The position numbers and the translations under genes are program-made. The notes beneath the pieces were generated by a model. The model was not told the origin of the DNA. It did not search any database and saw nothing but the letters and a program-made list of their open reading frames with translations. This document shows, in pieces, positions 27,079 through 37,409 of a DNA stretch of 64,000 nt; within the stretch, counting starts at the first letter, position 1; every line of letters starts with the position of its first letter. The stretch is from Cellvibrio sp. 79 (GTDB lineage Bacteria > Pseudomonadota > Gammaproteobacteria > Pseudomonadales > Cellvibrionaceae), in assembly GCA_003056245.1 (NCBI GenBank), contig MVDH01000003.1:1093957-1157956 (forward strand), written 5' to 3'.

Positions 27079-27470
27079 GGTGATAACTTGCCCACAATTG
27101 CATTGGTGATGACACCTGTAGAGCAGCAACCGGGCCAACTAATAATTTTCCAGATAAAACAACTAATTAGCAAAAAATTGGACATTATGTTTAGCTGATA
27201 GCTGTAGCATTATCGAGATCTTACGCCGAAGCGTTGTAGCGAAAATGGGACAGTGATATTGGCAGGGTAAATATAAAAATATTGAGGAGCCCATTACCAA
27301 CTTACAGGGCTCTTTATCGATTATTTTTTTGAATAGCTGGTAGTAAAAAGCAACCCACCTGTTTTTTTATTGTATGTATCTGTTTTAACCAGGGTATATT
27401 TGGGTCTACCTGAAAACAATTCACAAATCGTAAGATGCTGGACAAAAGTCCAGCATCAATAACAATTAAT
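27079..27470. other. 392-bp gap upstream of the exporter operon
   Basis: It must hold the exporter promoter. I searched the minus strand for a sigma-54 type GG-N10-GC element and found none convincing. An inverted repeat GAGCCC / GGGCTC (27287-27292 and 27307-27312) followed by T-rich sequence may be a weak hairpin. The hairpin behind the A2M gene is listed separately. Confidence 0.6.
27434..27457 (-). terminator. Hairpin after the alpha-2-macroglobulin gene
   Basis: Perfect 10-bp stem GATGCTGGAC / GTCCAGCATC with AAAA loop, 13 nt past the stop on the minus strand. No good T-run, so termination strength is doubtful. Confidence 0.6.
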
Positions 27471-30400
27471 TTACTTCGCCACAACCTCCACCCAATATCC
27501 TTTCGTCTTCGCCTGGATTTTTTCGTTGTACATCGCGCTGGTATGCCAACCGGGTAAATAAAATTTACCGGCGTAGCTCGCATTTAAAATGATACGCAAG
27601 GTCACGCTGGTTTGATTGCGCTCTTGATAGCGGTAGTACCAATAGTAATCGCGCCACAAGCTGTAATACGCGAGCACGCGGTCATCGCGGATATCCATGT
27701 AATCAATTCCCTTGGGCATTTGCGCACCTTCAAGACGCTCATTGCGGATTTGCCAACCGCTGGGAACTACTGCGGTGAGCGCAATGTTTTCGATGTTGTC
27801 GGTAAGCAGTTTGTCGAACTCACCGCGAATAGTAACTTCCGCAACAAAGTCCTGGCCTTGCGGTAATTGCTCCACACTAAGCGGTTTATTATCCAGCGTT
27901 AAAAAATCCACTGATATAGCTAAACCGTTATTGCTCGGCTCTTCCTGCAGATTAGCCGGGATTCCGCGATTGCTTACCAATACCCGAATAGGGGCATCGT
28001 GATCGTTCCGCACACTGACTTGCGGATCATTAACCGCCATTTTAAAAATGGTGTTGTTGCTGCCGTGTGTGATCCAGTTCTTTTCGCCTTGCTGTTGCAC
28101 GGCAAATTTAATTCCGTTGGCGCTGGTGTTAATCGCTGCAAATTCGCTCATCGCAAGCAATGCCCATGAAATACTTTGCGTGGAATACCAATCACCACTG
28201 GATAAATTATTCGCCACTTGTTCCGCGACTTGCCAGGTCAGCTCTTTATTTGCATTCACGCTCACCAGAGTTGCAAGCAGCAAACCTCGATCACGCAAAT
28301 CTGAACCATAGGTGTATCCCGCATCTTTATAAGTGGGCACAGTGTTTGATAATGGGCCGAGCACGTCTTGCGCCGCATCTTTTAATCCTACGTGCTGATA
28401 GCTCATCGCCAATAACCAGCGTGCAGGCAAGCGATAATCTGTTTGCTCTGCGGATGTTTTTGCTTTAAACGTTTCGCGCAAACGATTCATCGCAGGCAAT
28501 TCCGCCTTATCCGCTAACGACAATGTGTAGAGGCGATAAGCCAGTACCATTTCATCGTAATAGTTGCCATTAATTTGCGGATTGCGCGCGGCACTGCTTT
28601 GGTATTTCACCCAATTATCAATCAGGTTTTTGGGTACGGCGTAACCGGCGCGTTTTGCTTCCAGTAAGAAATGCCCTGCATAACTGGACGCCCATTCATT
28701 CACATAACCATCGCCCGGCCAATAAGAAAATCCACCGCTCGCATGTTGGAAACTGGTGAGGCGTTTTATTCCCGCAGCAATGTTGTTATCAATTTCTGCT
28801 TTTTGTGTATCGGTTAAATTCACCAGTTTGGCTAAACGCAATTGCGGGAAAACCGCTGACGTTGTTTGCTCTATGCAACCGTGTGGGTAGCCAATTAAAT
28901 ATTCCAGGCGTTCATCCAAATTTAATGGCGGCAATGTGCTCACTTCAAGCGAAGCAACATTAGTACCCACCATGCCGTTCACTTTTAATGGAGATTGCCA
29001 GGTTTCACCCGGTTGCAATAATTTGGATTCCCATACAGTGGTTGGTGGATTGGCCGCGCGCGAATCAATATAAATTTCTTGCGTTGCCACTTCATCACCG
29101 GAACGCGCAGTAACTTTTACGCGGCCTTTGCCGATGCGATCATTCACTTTGAGTTTTAAACTCGCGATAGCATCGCCCGGCTCGCTGAATTGCAATTGCG
29201 CGCTGCCTTTTTCCACCGTGAAAATTTCATTGGCCTCCACAGAGATTTCTACATTTTTGATATTGGCTTCGCTCACAAAAACATTCACCGGTAAATTTAC
29301 TGACTCACCGGGACCAAGCACGCGCGGCAAAGTGGCAAAGAGCGTGACAGGCTGGGTAACAGTCACTGTTTTTTCGGCGTTGCCGTATGCAGTAACGGCA
29401 TCTTCTTTTTTGGCATTGTTGGCAGTATCACCAGCCACCAGCATTATTCGCACAGAGCCCATATAGGGCGGCAATTTAATTTTGTGTTCACGCACTTCAC
29501 CGGCTTTCAGTTCAAACGCACCGAGGAATTGCACAACTGGCGGGAAACGACGTTCGCGGCGTTTGCGTTCGGCTTCGAGTGCCGCATCGGAACCGCCGAC
29601 AGCGAGAACACGTTCGAGTGATGCACCATAAGCGCCAACAACCTGATCAAATAAATCCCAGGTGCGTACGCCAAGCGCTTCGCGTTTGTAGAAATAACTG
29701 TGCGCATCGGGAACATGGAAATTGGTCAGCCCCAGTAAACCTTCATCGACCATCGCTAAGGTATAAGTCATGGCGCGTTTATTTTGTTCGCCGACTTTAA
29801 TAGTGAATTCAGTTTCAGGACGCACTTTTTCCGCAACATCCAATGTTGGTTGCAAACGGGTTTGCGGATTTTCTACCAGCAGCGGCACAATGCCATACAA
29901 ACGCATAGGTGCTTCGGCAACACGTTCCTGATGGGGTAACAACAGCATGACGTTAGCGTAAACGTTGGGCGCCATTGCCTGGGTAACCGGAATTTCAATT
30001 TCGGTTTGGTCAGGTTGTAAATCCAGCCAGCGCGATTCCAATACACGCGTGCCATTTTCCAGGCTCAATAAAATCCTGCCTTCGCGTGCTTTGGGTAAAC
30101 GCACTTTGGCTACATCGCCTACAGCATATTTTTCTTTATCGGTGGAAAGCATTAATTGCGTTGCCGAATCACTTTGCGCAGAAGAATCGTAACTCCAACC
30201 CAAATAAACCACTTCACCAGCACAATGCCCCGCATCGCCCTCATCCGTATCGCACACGCGGATAATATGGCGCCCCCAATCGTACTTTCCTTTTTCCAAT
30301 TTCCAATTGATGCGGCCATTTGTATCGCTGACTAATTTTTCAGTGTGCACGGGGGTGCGCACTGAATTATTAAAATATTCAGCGAGGTTTTCCTGTTCTT

Positions 30401-33119
30401 CATCCCACCACCAGCGCCAGCCAATTTCATACACATTGATTTCGACATTGCGATTGGCTTCCGCTTTACCATCGGCACCAAGTGTTTGGAACAACACGGG
30501 GTGATCCTGGTCGCGGCCGATAGAATCCATATAGCCACTGCCTTTGGCGATATTAATGCCGACCCAATGATCAAACGGCAATAATTCATAAGGACGCAAA
30601 ATAGTGCTGAAGTTTCCGCTCTCTTCAAATACACGCGTAGTAAATGAAGCGGTGAGTTTTCCTGGTGGCGGCGATGACAAACTAACATCAACCGTAAATT
30701 CAGCGTGGCCTTTTTCATCGACATTACCATCAAATACTTTTTGGGTGCTGCCCGCAAAAGTGCGCACCGGATCGTCAAAATTAAATTGTTCAAAACCGGC
30801 AAATACCGATTTGCGCGTGAAGAGTTTTAATTCGGAATCGGTTTTTAAATTTTTGGCGGTTGCACCTTGCAGCCATTGCGCAAACAACGAAACTTTGGTG
30901 GGCATATAGCCAACACGCAGTGGAGTTTCTTCCGGTGTTAAATCCACTTTCAAACGGTTGGGTACAACCATTTCAATTTTTAAAAGCTGATCGAAATAAC
31001 GGTTACCCACATGCACCACCGCACGATAATTTCCGGTCGGCGCTGTCTCTTCTGTTTTTAAGGTGAAGGTATAGAAATCATTAACCGGTTGCGTGCTGGT
31101 TTGGCTGGTGACTTTTTTGCCGCTGGGATCAAATAAATCCAATGTCACGGGATGATTCGCCGGCAGCTGTTGGGATTTATCTTCGAGGATAAACGTCAGG
31201 AAAATATCATCGCCCGGACGCCATACATCGCGCTCGCCATACAAGAAGCCTTTCAAGCCACCTTTAATATGTTCGCCACTCACATCAAATTGATTGGTGG
31301 GCAATGCTTCATTGTTACGCACACGTAGGTAGCCAATCTGGTTGCCGCTTTTTGCTTCCAGATAAAAAGGCACACCGTCGGTAGTTAATTGCAGCATTCC
31401 ATAACTATCCGTTTTGCCATTGCCAATTGGCTGGCGTTGATAGTTGTACGCGGTAATTTCTGTTCCGCTGAGCGGTTTGGCAGAATTTAATTCGGTGCTG
31501 ATTACATGCAGTTGATTGCCATCGGCACGTTTCGCCGTTAAACCGATATTTGAAACAATAAAATTGCGCGCCGAAGAAATTTCATCGCCGTAATAATAAA
31601 AAGTATCATCGCAAGGATTATTGCGTTCGCTGTAATTGTAATAGCCTTGCGATTGGTAATATTGCTGGTACCACGCCGGTTCCTGTTCGCGTTCGTAATA
31701 ACCTTCGCCGTCAGAATCTTCCGGCATTTTACTAACCGGCTCAGTCGGTCGCGGCTGGTCACAGGTATACACTGAATTACTGCGATCAATGCGCAATTCC
31801 AAACGCACCAAACCATCCGGGTGCTGCGCCATTAATTCGGTGAGGTCCAAATTAAAACGTTTTACACCCGCGCGCGGAATTTCCGGCAGACGATAGGTTT
31901 TTCGCCACAAATAACGGCCAGTATCAGTCGCGGGATAAGCAGCGGTTAATTGATAGTCTTGTAAATATTGACCAACATTGTTCGCAAAAACTTTAAACGC
32001 AACTACCTGCACAGAATCTACGCCCGCCGCCTCAAACGGCACAGAGATTTGGCTTGCCGGTGGCAGAATAGAAGTCTTACCAACAAAACGAACCAGGGGC
32101 TTAACTAATTCCAATACCACTTTTTGTTGGTAGTCATTAGCGAGAGTTTTGCGTTTACCACTCGCGATAGCCGCATTCACAACCAAATCCAATTCACCGG
32201 TGGTGGTTTGCTCCAGCGTATGACGAATCACACTGCCATCCACTACCGCTTTAACGGCTTTACCTCCCAGGGTAATTAAACCGCTGAGGTTCTGGTTTTC
32301 ATCCAGCTCATCGGAAAATTGAATTTCAATCGCGGCATTAGGTTCGCGGATAACTTGTACGCCGGTTACCTGAAATGCTTTTAATGCAGGAACTTCCAGA
32401 TCGCGCGCGCCTTTATCGGCAGAACCCAGCGCTGTACCATCCCATTCCAAATGGATATTGCCGGCGGTCTCTGTGCGTTTAATGCCGGTCAATAAAAAAT
32501 TGTGCGTTTTTTTATCGGTTTCCTGGGTCCAGACCAAATCCGTTGCAGCGCTGTTGACCTGCAACTTGAGAATTTTTTTCACCACATCCAGCTCAGCCGT
32601 ATCGGCGGTGGTGACGCTGCCACTTAATTGCATTTGTTCTTCATTACCGGTCATCGTACTCAGGCTATTCACCTTCAGATCAAAATCCTGTTTGATGGTG
32701 TGAACTTCAAATTCAAAATCATCAAGTGATTTCTCGATACCTTGCAGTCCCTTTGGATTCAGGCGTACGCGAATGGCGATATCGTTTGGCAAACGTTCCG
32801 CTGGCTGGATGCGTAAATCAGTAGTAGATGTGAAGGTGAGATTGACCGGAATTTTATTGTCCAGGGAAATCAATTTCGGATCGAATGCTGTGTTCACCTG
32901 GTCTTCATTAACAACCGGATGGGTAAAGCGAATATACATGGGCGCTTCTGCAGCAACCCAGCGCTTGGGGTAATCCGCAATGTGTGCCTCCCAGTCCGGC
33001 GCTATTTGTTCGGCTTTTTCTGCAGATGAAGTTTTCTGTTCTTCAGGCGATTTGCCGCAACCACTGAGTAATACTCCCAGCAGCGCCAGAACACACCATG
33101 AATACCAATGAGCACGCAT
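27471..33119 (-). CDS. Bacterial alpha-2-macroglobulin lipoprotein with thioester (YfhM type)
   Basis: 1882 residues, larger than E. coli YfhM (about 1650). Lipobox LLSGC at the N-terminus anchors it to a membrane facing the periplasm. Many macroglobulin-like beta domains follow, with an MG2-like segment (GFLYGERDVWRPGDDIFLTFIL), an A2M segment (VWDL-type YKREALGVRTWDLFDQVVG) and the thioester motif CIEQ at about residue 1415 in the alpha-alpha toroid (YPHGCIEQTTSA). Such proteins trap invading proteases by covalent linkage after bait-region cleavage. The partner pbpC (PBP1c), often beside yfhM, is not in the window. Promoter region is the 97 bp to the M23 gene. Confidence 0.95.
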   Translation of the reverse strand: MRAHWYSWCVLALLGVLLSGCGKSPEEQKTSSAEKAEQIAPDWEAHIADYPKRWVAAEAPMYIRFTHPVVNEDQVNTAFDPKLISLDNKIPVNLTFTSTTDLRIQPAERLPNDIAIRVRLNPKGLQGIEKSLDDFEFEVHTIKQDFDLKVNSLSTMTGNEEQMQLSGSVTTADTAELDVVKKILKLQVNSAATDLVWTQETDKKTHNFLLTGIKRTETAGNIHLEWDGTALGSADKGARDLEVPALKAFQVTGVQVIREPNAAIEIQFSDELDENQNLSGLITLGGKAVKAVVDGSVIRHTLEQTTTGELDLVVNAAIASGKRKTLANDYQQKVVLELVKPLVRFVGKTSILPPASQISVPFEAAGVDSVQVVAFKVFANNVGQYLQDYQLTAAYPATDTGRYLWRKTYRLPEIPRAGVKRFNLDLTELMAQHPDGLVRLELRIDRSNSVYTCDQPRPTEPVSKMPEDSDGEGYYEREQEPAWYQQYYQSQGYYNYSERNNPCDDTFYYYGDEISSARNFIVSNIGLTAKRADGNQLHVISTELNSAKPLSGTEITAYNYQRQPIGNGKTDSYGMLQLTTDGVPFYLEAKSGNQIGYLRVRNNEALPTNQFDVSGEHIKGGLKGFLYGERDVWRPGDDIFLTFILEDKSQQLPANHPVTLDLFDPSGKKVTSQTSTQPVNDFYTFTLKTEETAPTGNYRAVVHVGNRYFDQLLKIEMVVPNRLKVDLTPEETPLRVGYMPTKVSLFAQWLQGATAKNLKTDSELKLFTRKSVFAGFEQFNFDDPVRTFAGSTQKVFDGNVDEKGHAEFTVDVSLSSPPPGKLTASFTTRVFEESGNFSTILRPYELLPFDHWVGINIAKGSGYMDSIGRDQDHPVLFQTLGADGKAEANRNVEINVYEIGWRWWWDEEQENLAEYFNNSVRTPVHTEKLVSDTNGRINWKLEKGKYDWGRHIIRVCDTDEGDAGHCAGEVVYLGWSYDSSAQSDSATQLMLSTDKEKYAVGDVAKVRLPKAREGRILLSLENGTRVLESRWLDLQPDQTEIEIPVTQAMAPNVYANVMLLLPHQERVAEAPMRLYGIVPLLVENPQTRLQPTLDVAEKVRPETEFTIKVGEQNKRAMTYTLAMVDEGLLGLTNFHVPDAHSYFYKREALGVRTWDLFDQVVGAYGASLERVLAVGGSDAALEAERKRRERRFPPVVQFLGAFELKAGEVREHKIKLPPYMGSVRIMLVAGDTANNAKKEDAVTAYGNAEKTVTVTQPVTLFATLPRVLGPGESVNLPVNVFVSEANIKNVEISVEANEIFTVEKGSAQLQFSEPGDAIASLKLKVNDRIGKGRVKVTARSGDEVATQEIYIDSRAANPPTTVWESKLLQPGETWQSPLKVNGMVGTNVASLEVSTLPPLNLDERLEYLIGYPHGCIEQTTSAVFPQLRLAKLVNLTDTQKAEIDNNIAAGIKRLTSFQHASGGFSYWPGDGYVNEWASSYAGHFLLEAKRAGYAVPKNLIDNWVKYQSSAARNPQINGNYYDEMVLAYRLYTLSLADKAELPAMNRLRETFKAKTSAEQTDYRLPARWLLAMSYQHVGLKDAAQDVLGPLSNTVPTYKDAGYTYGSDLRDRGLLLATLVSVNANKELTWQVAEQVANNLSSGDWYSTQSISWALLAMSEFAAINTSANGIKFAVQQQGEKNWITHGSNNTIFKMAVNDPQVSVRNDHDAPIRVLVSNRGIPANLQEEPSNNGLAISVDFLTLDNKPLSVEQLPQGQDFVAEVTIRGEFDKLLTDNIENIALTAVVPSGWQIRNERLEGAQMPKGIDYMDIRDDRVLAYYSLWRDYYWYYRYQERNQTSVTLRIILNASYAGKFYLPGWHTSAMYNEKIQAKTKGYWVEVVAK

Positions 33120-33216
33120 ATTGTTTCCCTGTTTGATTGTGATTGGTAAAACGTTTATTGATTATTTATGGAAAACCACGATTGATAGACGTCTAAAAGA
33201 CTAGGTCAATCTCCGC

Positions 33217-34113
33217 TTATTGCGGAATTAATTGATCACATATTTTTAAACCTTCAACCGGTTCAATTACCTTTTCATTTTTAGTAACAAATTGAAAAGG
33301 AATGGAAAGCTGTTGGAATCCTTTATTTTGGTAAATGACAAAATGTAAATGTGGCCCCGATGAAAAACCGGATGATCCGGAACGCGCCAATACCTGCCCC
33401 ACGCTAACTTTATCACCGGGTTTTACCACGGCAGTCCCCAGCAAAATATGAAAATAGCCCGCAAAAGTACCATCATCATGTAGCACTCTGATGAAGTTCG
33501 CTTTATCGAGAAAGTATTCATTCACACCACCCATGTGGTAATCGTCTTTCACACCCACTACGGTTCCCGCACGCGCAGCAACAATGGGAGTACCGACATC
33601 CATCGCAATATCGACGGCATAGCGTGAGTGATCTTTGTTGTGCGAAAAGCGGCCGTTGAAACTTTGCGAGATATGGGCGCAGAGCTGGCTCTGGACCGGG
33701 AAATGATAGGATTGATTCGCGGGCGATATATTGGGATCACCCAATTGCCAGCGATAACGATAGCCTTTTATTGCTCCGCGACTCTGGAACAATTTTATGC
33801 TTTCTTGTGCCGGTACCAGCCATTCCTTTTTACCGTTGGGCACCTGTTCTGATTCCAGGCGCAGCATAATGGGCGCATGGAAAGGGTTTTGGGCTATCAG
33901 GTAATTTACGCCCTTGATCTGTTCTACATGAAATGAAGGGCCTTGCTCCTTCTTTTCACTGCTTTTATAACCGACAACTTCCGGTTCCGCGCCCTTGGGC
34001 TTTTGGTCAGTAAATTGCCACTTGCCATTAGCATCTTTATATTTATAAATTTCCGCGCTTGCAAACGGGGGCAACAGCAAAAAGAACGCTAATGTGTAGC
34101 CATAAATAATCAT
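33217..34113 (-). CDS. M23-family (LytM) peptidase with DUF4124 N-terminal domain
   Basis: 298 residues from ATG 34113, which has AGGG six bases upstream and a good signal peptide (cut near residue 20, FASA/EIY). DUF4124 motif IYKYKDANGKWQFTDQKP follows. The C-terminal half is the M23 domain: H-x8-D in SRYAVDIAMDVGTPI and the HLH of GPHLHFVIY. The first His of the zinc site is in FSHNKDHSRYAVD. It probably cuts peptidoglycan crosslinks or serves as an activator. The frame extends upstream to 34161, but that stretch is part of the decarboxylase terminator, which argues for the shorter start. Confidence 0.9.
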   Translation of the reverse strand: MIIYGYTLAFFLLLPPFASAEIYKYKDANGKWQFTDQKPKGAEPEVVGYKSSEKKEQGPSFHVEQIKGVNYLIAQNPFHAPIMLRLESEQVPNGKKEWLVPAQESIKLFQSRGAIKGYRYRWQLGDPNISPANQSYHFPVQSQLCAHISQSFNGRFSHNKDHSRYAVDIAMDVGTPIVAARAGTVVGVKDDYHMGGVNEYFLDKANFIRVLHDDGTFAGYFHILLGTAVVKPGDKVSVGQVLARSGSSGFSSGPHLHFVIYQNKGFQQLSIPFQFVTKNEKVIEPVEGLKICDQLIPQ

Positions 34114-34150
34114 GGAAATCCCTGTAGGTATTTTCTTTTTTCTCGACATT

Positions 34151-34188
34151 AAAAAAGCCACTCCCGGAAAATAGGAAGTGGCTTTTTT
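34151..34188 (-). terminator. Intrinsic terminator after the decarboxylase gene
   Basis: Near-perfect 15-bp stem AAAAAAGCCACTCCC / GGAAGTGGCTTTTTT (34151-34165 with 34174-34188) providing a T6 run on the minus strand, about 33 nt past the stop. Confidence 0.9.
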
Positions 34189-34220
34189 AATTTATAACAT
34201 CCTGTTCATGAACGGCAGCT

Positions 34221-36473
34221 TTATTGTTTTACGCAGTCGACGTAATAATCTTTTTTGCCATCCACTTCGCGTTTTACCAGACCGTGAACGTCAGTTTCGA
34301 AGCCGGGGAATTTCTCATTGAAGTCGCGCGCGAATTTCAAATAGTCCACGATAGTTTTGTTAAAGCGCTCGCCCGGAATCAGCAACGGAATTCCCGGTGG
34401 GTAAGGCGTTAACAAAATTGAGGTGATGCGGCCTTCGAGCTGGTTGATAGGCACGCGTTCGATTTCGCGGTGCGCCATTTTTGCAAACGCATCGGACGGT
34501 TTCATCGCCGGTTGCATATCGGAGAGATACATTTCCGTCGTCAAACGTGCAACATCATAGGCTTTATAGAAGTCGTGGATTTGCTGGCAAAGATCGCGCA
34601 AGCCCATGCGCTCGTAACGCGGATTTGCTTGCGCAAATTCCGGCATGATCCGCCACATCGGCTGGTTCTTGTCGTAATCATCTTTGAATTGTTGCAACGC
34701 TGCTACCAATGTATTCCAACGACCTTTGGTGATGCCGATGGTGAACATAATAAAGAATGAATAGAGGCCGCACTTCTCAATAATTACGCCGTTTTCCGCA
34801 AGGTATTTGGTTACGATCGAGGCTGGAATACCGGTTTCGCTGAATTGGCCATTCACCGACAAGCCCGGGTTAACGATGGTCGCTTTGATCGGATCGAGCA
34901 TGTTGAAATTCGGTGCGAGCTTGCCGAAGCCATGCCAGTTGTCATCGCTGCGCAAGACCCAGTCTTCACGATCACCTACGCCATCTTCAGCGAATTCATC
35001 CGGACCCCACACCTGGAACCACCAATCCTGGCCCCACTCTTCGTCTACTTTTTTCATCGCGCGACGGAAATCGAGTGCTTCGAGAATGGATTCTTCTACC
35101 AGTGCGTGACCACCGGGTGCTTCCATCATGGCCGCAGCGATATCGCAGGACGCGATAATCGAATATTGCGGTGATGTTGATGTGTGCATCAGATAGGCTT
35201 CGTTAAACGCGTCCTGATCCAGTTTTACTTTTTCGGATTCACGCACCAACACTTGCGACGCTTGCGATAAACCGGCGAGCAATTTGTGTGTGGATTGCGT
35301 GGAGAAAATCATCGACTCTTTTGCGCGCGGGCGATCTTTGCCAATCGCGTGCATGTCTTTGTAGAACTCGTGGAAGGTGGCGTGCGGCAACCAGGCTTCA
35401 TCGAAATGGAGCGTATCGATTTTACCATCGAGCATATTTTTCAATGTTTCTACGTTGTAGAGCACACCGTCGTAAGTCGATTGGGTGATGGTAAGGATGC
35501 GCGGTTTTTTATTTGCCGCTTCACGCGCAAAAGGATTCGCTTCAATTTTGCGCGCGATGCTTTCCGGCGTAAATTCTTCCAGCGGAATCGGGCCGATGAT
35601 GCCGAGGTTGTTGCGCGTCGGCATCAGGAATACCGGAATCGCGCCGCACATAATAATCGAGTGCAGGATTGATTTATGGCAGTTGCGATCCACCACCACG
35701 ATATCGCCCGGCGCAACGGTAGAGTGCCAGACCATTTTGTTGGATGTGGACGTACCGTTGGTGACGAAGTAGCAATGGTCAGCGTTGAAAATGCGCGCGG
35801 CGTTGCGCTCGGAGGCGGCGATAGGGCCGGTGTGGTCCAGCAATTGGCCGAGTTCTTCCACCGCATTACACACGTCGGCACGCAACATGCGCTCGCCGAA
35901 GAATTGGTGGAACATCTGGCCAATAGGTGATTTCAAAAACGCCACGCCGCCCGAGTGACCGGGGCAGTGCCAGGAATAGGAACCATCTTGCGCGTAATGA
36001 ACCAGCGCGCGGAAGAATGGCGGCGCCAAACCATCCAGATAGGATTTTGCTTCGCGGATAATGTGGCGTGCTACGAATTCGGGTGTGTCTTCAAACATGT
36101 GAATGAAGCCGTGCAGCTCGCGCAAAATATCATTGGGAATATGGCGCGAGGTGCGCGTTTCACCGTAGAGATAAATCGGGATGTCGGCGTTTTTGTAGCG
36201 AATCTCTTCCACAAAAGCACGCAGGGCTTTAAGGGCGTGGTCGGTCTCTTCTTGCGAGCCGGTTCCAAACTCTTCGTCATCAATAGAAAGGATAAAGGCG
36301 GAAGCGCGCGATTGTTGTTGCGCGAACTGCGACAAATCACCGTAGCTGGTGACGCCGAGCACCTCCCAATTTTCCTGCTCGATAGCATCGGCCAAAGCGC
36401 GAATGCCGGAACCCGAAGTGTTCTCGGAACGGAAATCTTCATCGATGATGACAATGGGAAAACGAAATTTCAT
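34221..36473 (-). CDS. PLP-dependent Orn/Lys/Arg decarboxylase (fold type I, catabolic type)
   Basis: 750 residues in the three-part layout of bacterial inducible decarboxylases: an N-terminal wing domain (1-150) with flavodoxin-like look, the PLP domain with the Schiff-base lysine K397 in STQSTHKLLAG and HFDEAW (D358) holding the ring nitrogen, and a C-terminal domain ending near 750. SWHCPGHSGG and FVTNGTSTSNKMV are typical. By length and overall pattern it resembles Pseudomonas LdcA, but whether arginine, lysine or ornithine is the substrate cannot be decided. Likely roles are polyamine supply or acid resistance. GGAG upstream of ATG 36473. No antiporter gene beside it, so an acid-resistance system of the AdiA/CadA kind is not shown. 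Confidence 0.9.
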   Translation of the reverse strand: MKFRFPIVIIDEDFRSENTSGSGIRALADAIEQENWEVLGVTSYGDLSQFAQQQSRASAFILSIDDEEFGTGSQEETDHALKALRAFVEEIRYKNADIPIYLYGETRTSRHIPNDILRELHGFIHMFEDTPEFVARHIIREAKSYLDGLAPPFFRALVHYAQDGSYSWHCPGHSGGVAFLKSPIGQMFHQFFGERMLRADVCNAVEELGQLLDHTGPIAASERNAARIFNADHCYFVTNGTSTSNKMVWHSTVAPGDIVVVDRNCHKSILHSIIMCGAIPVFLMPTRNNLGIIGPIPLEEFTPESIARKIEANPFAREAANKKPRILTITQSTYDGVLYNVETLKNMLDGKIDTLHFDEAWLPHATFHEFYKDMHAIGKDRPRAKESMIFSTQSTHKLLAGLSQASQVLVRESEKVKLDQDAFNEAYLMHTSTSPQYSIIASCDIAAAMMEAPGGHALVEESILEALDFRRAMKKVDEEWGQDWWFQVWGPDEFAEDGVGDREDWVLRSDDNWHGFGKLAPNFNMLDPIKATIVNPGLSVNGQFSETGIPASIVTKYLAENGVIIEKCGLYSFFIMFTIGITKGRWNTLVAALQQFKDDYDKNQPMWRIMPEFAQANPRYERMGLRDLCQQIHDFYKAYDVARLTTEMYLSDMQPAMKPSDAFAKMAHREIERVPINQLEGRITSILLTPYPPGIPLLIPGERFNKTIVDYLKFARDFNEKFPGFETDVHGLVKREVDGKKDYYVDCVKQ

Positions 36474-36591
36474 GGGGTCTCCATTAAAAAGTTGGCTGGA
36501 GTTAACACTTGCCGACGTGACCGCCTCTGGGTGGTGTGAATCGCCTGGCTGGCGTACCTGAAGGGTAGACCAAGATAACCAAGCGCTGTTT

Positions 36592-36620
36592 CAAAAAAAA
36601 TACTCCCGGATAACCGGGAG
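36592..36620 (-). terminator. Intrinsic terminator after PEP-CTERM gene 1
   Basis: CTCCCGG / CCGGGAG stem (36603-36609 with 36614-36620), ATAA loop, followed on the minus strand by T8 read from the A-run at 36593-36600. Confidence 0.88.
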
Positions 36621-36695
36621 CGCGATTGTAATCTAGTTGATGGCGTTCAAACATGTTTTTGTGAACTTGTTTATAACTGCCGATAACGGTTGGCT

Positions 36696-37367
36696 TTATT
36701 TGTCCAGGGTGCGAACCGTTGTCCATAACCGGTTGCGCAGGGCACGCCCGACTATTAGCGGCAAAACACATAACAGCAACAGCGGCAACGCTGCGGATTC
36801 AGGTACCGTTATGCCGTGGTTACCCACAAAAAATCCGTCGACATAGCCGATGGAATACTCAGAAATATCTTGCGGTTCAAAAAAGGGACGGGTCCGGAAA
36901 TCATCATAATGCATAACCAGGCTCGCACTCTCCAGACGCCCGATAGGCCCCGTCGAAGTGAAGGTGCCGTACCAGTAATCCGTGAGTATGAAATCCAGGG
37001 TTAGATCCCACTCTTTTATCGTCCAATCCACATCAAACGTCAGGCTGCCATCGGCATTCGCCAGACGTGGGTGGTATTCGGTGTGGAAGCCGTTGTAAAA
37101 CAGAATGTCCTTCGGACGATCCAGCGATAGCGTGAGCGGTGCGGCCAGTGGCTGCTCAAAATCGAGATTTAAATCGGGGAAAAAATAGCTGATCGTAATG
37201 CTCGGATTCATAAATAACCCGTTGGTCTCGCCACCAGAATCCCGATCAATCGTTCTGTCCCAGGTAAACGCACTAGGCATATAAAACTCCACGTACGCCA
37301 TAGCCGCAGGCGCGCTGGTACCGCCCAATACAACAAGAGAAATAAGCAAAGCTCGCAGGTATTTCAT
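36696..37367 (-). CDS. Secreted PEP-CTERM-type protein, variant VPES motif
   Basis: 223 residues: signal peptide cut near residue 24 (AAMA/YVE), a beta-rich middle part without known domain, then VPES followed by a hydrophobic helix (ALPLLLLCVLPLIVG) and an Arg-containing tail. This is the tripartite sorting signal recognised by exosortase/EpsH, though VPES replaces the standard VPEP. No exosortase gene lies in the window. AGGAG precedes ATG 37367. The neighbouring gene 37410-38090 encodes a similar protein (common YVEFYMP.. / YLQFTYTS start, similar PLTLSLDRP.. / YPLRLSPAS.. segments), so they probably arose by duplication. Confidence 0.8.
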   Translation of the reverse strand: MKYLRALLISLVVLGGTSAPAAMAYVEFYMPSAFTWDRTIDRDSGGETNGLFMNPSITISYFFPDLNLDFEQPLAAPLTLSLDRPKDILFYNGFHTEYHPRLANADGSLTFDVDWTIKEWDLTLDFILTDYWYGTFTSTGPIGRLESASLVMHYDDFRTRPFFEPQDISEYSIGYVDGFFVGNHGITVPESAALPLLLLCVLPLIVGRALRNRLWTTVRTLDK

Positions 37368-37409
37368 AGTGAAACTCCTTGGTGGTTGCGGATAATTAGG
37401 GTGAATATC

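Noticed and set aside
27079-27250. Sigma-54 promoter upstream of the exporter operon, expected from the NtrC-type regulator
   Set aside because: No GG-N10-GC element with acceptable flanks was found on the minus strand.
34114-34161. Longer N-terminus of the M23 peptidase
   Set aside because: These bases are part of the decarboxylase terminator, and the internal ATG at 34113 has a ribosome site and begins a proper signal peptide.
36071-36454. 127-codon minus-strand frame inside the decarboxylase gene
   Set aside because: Same strand, other frame; the decarboxylase has full-length homologous motifs and the alternative product has none.
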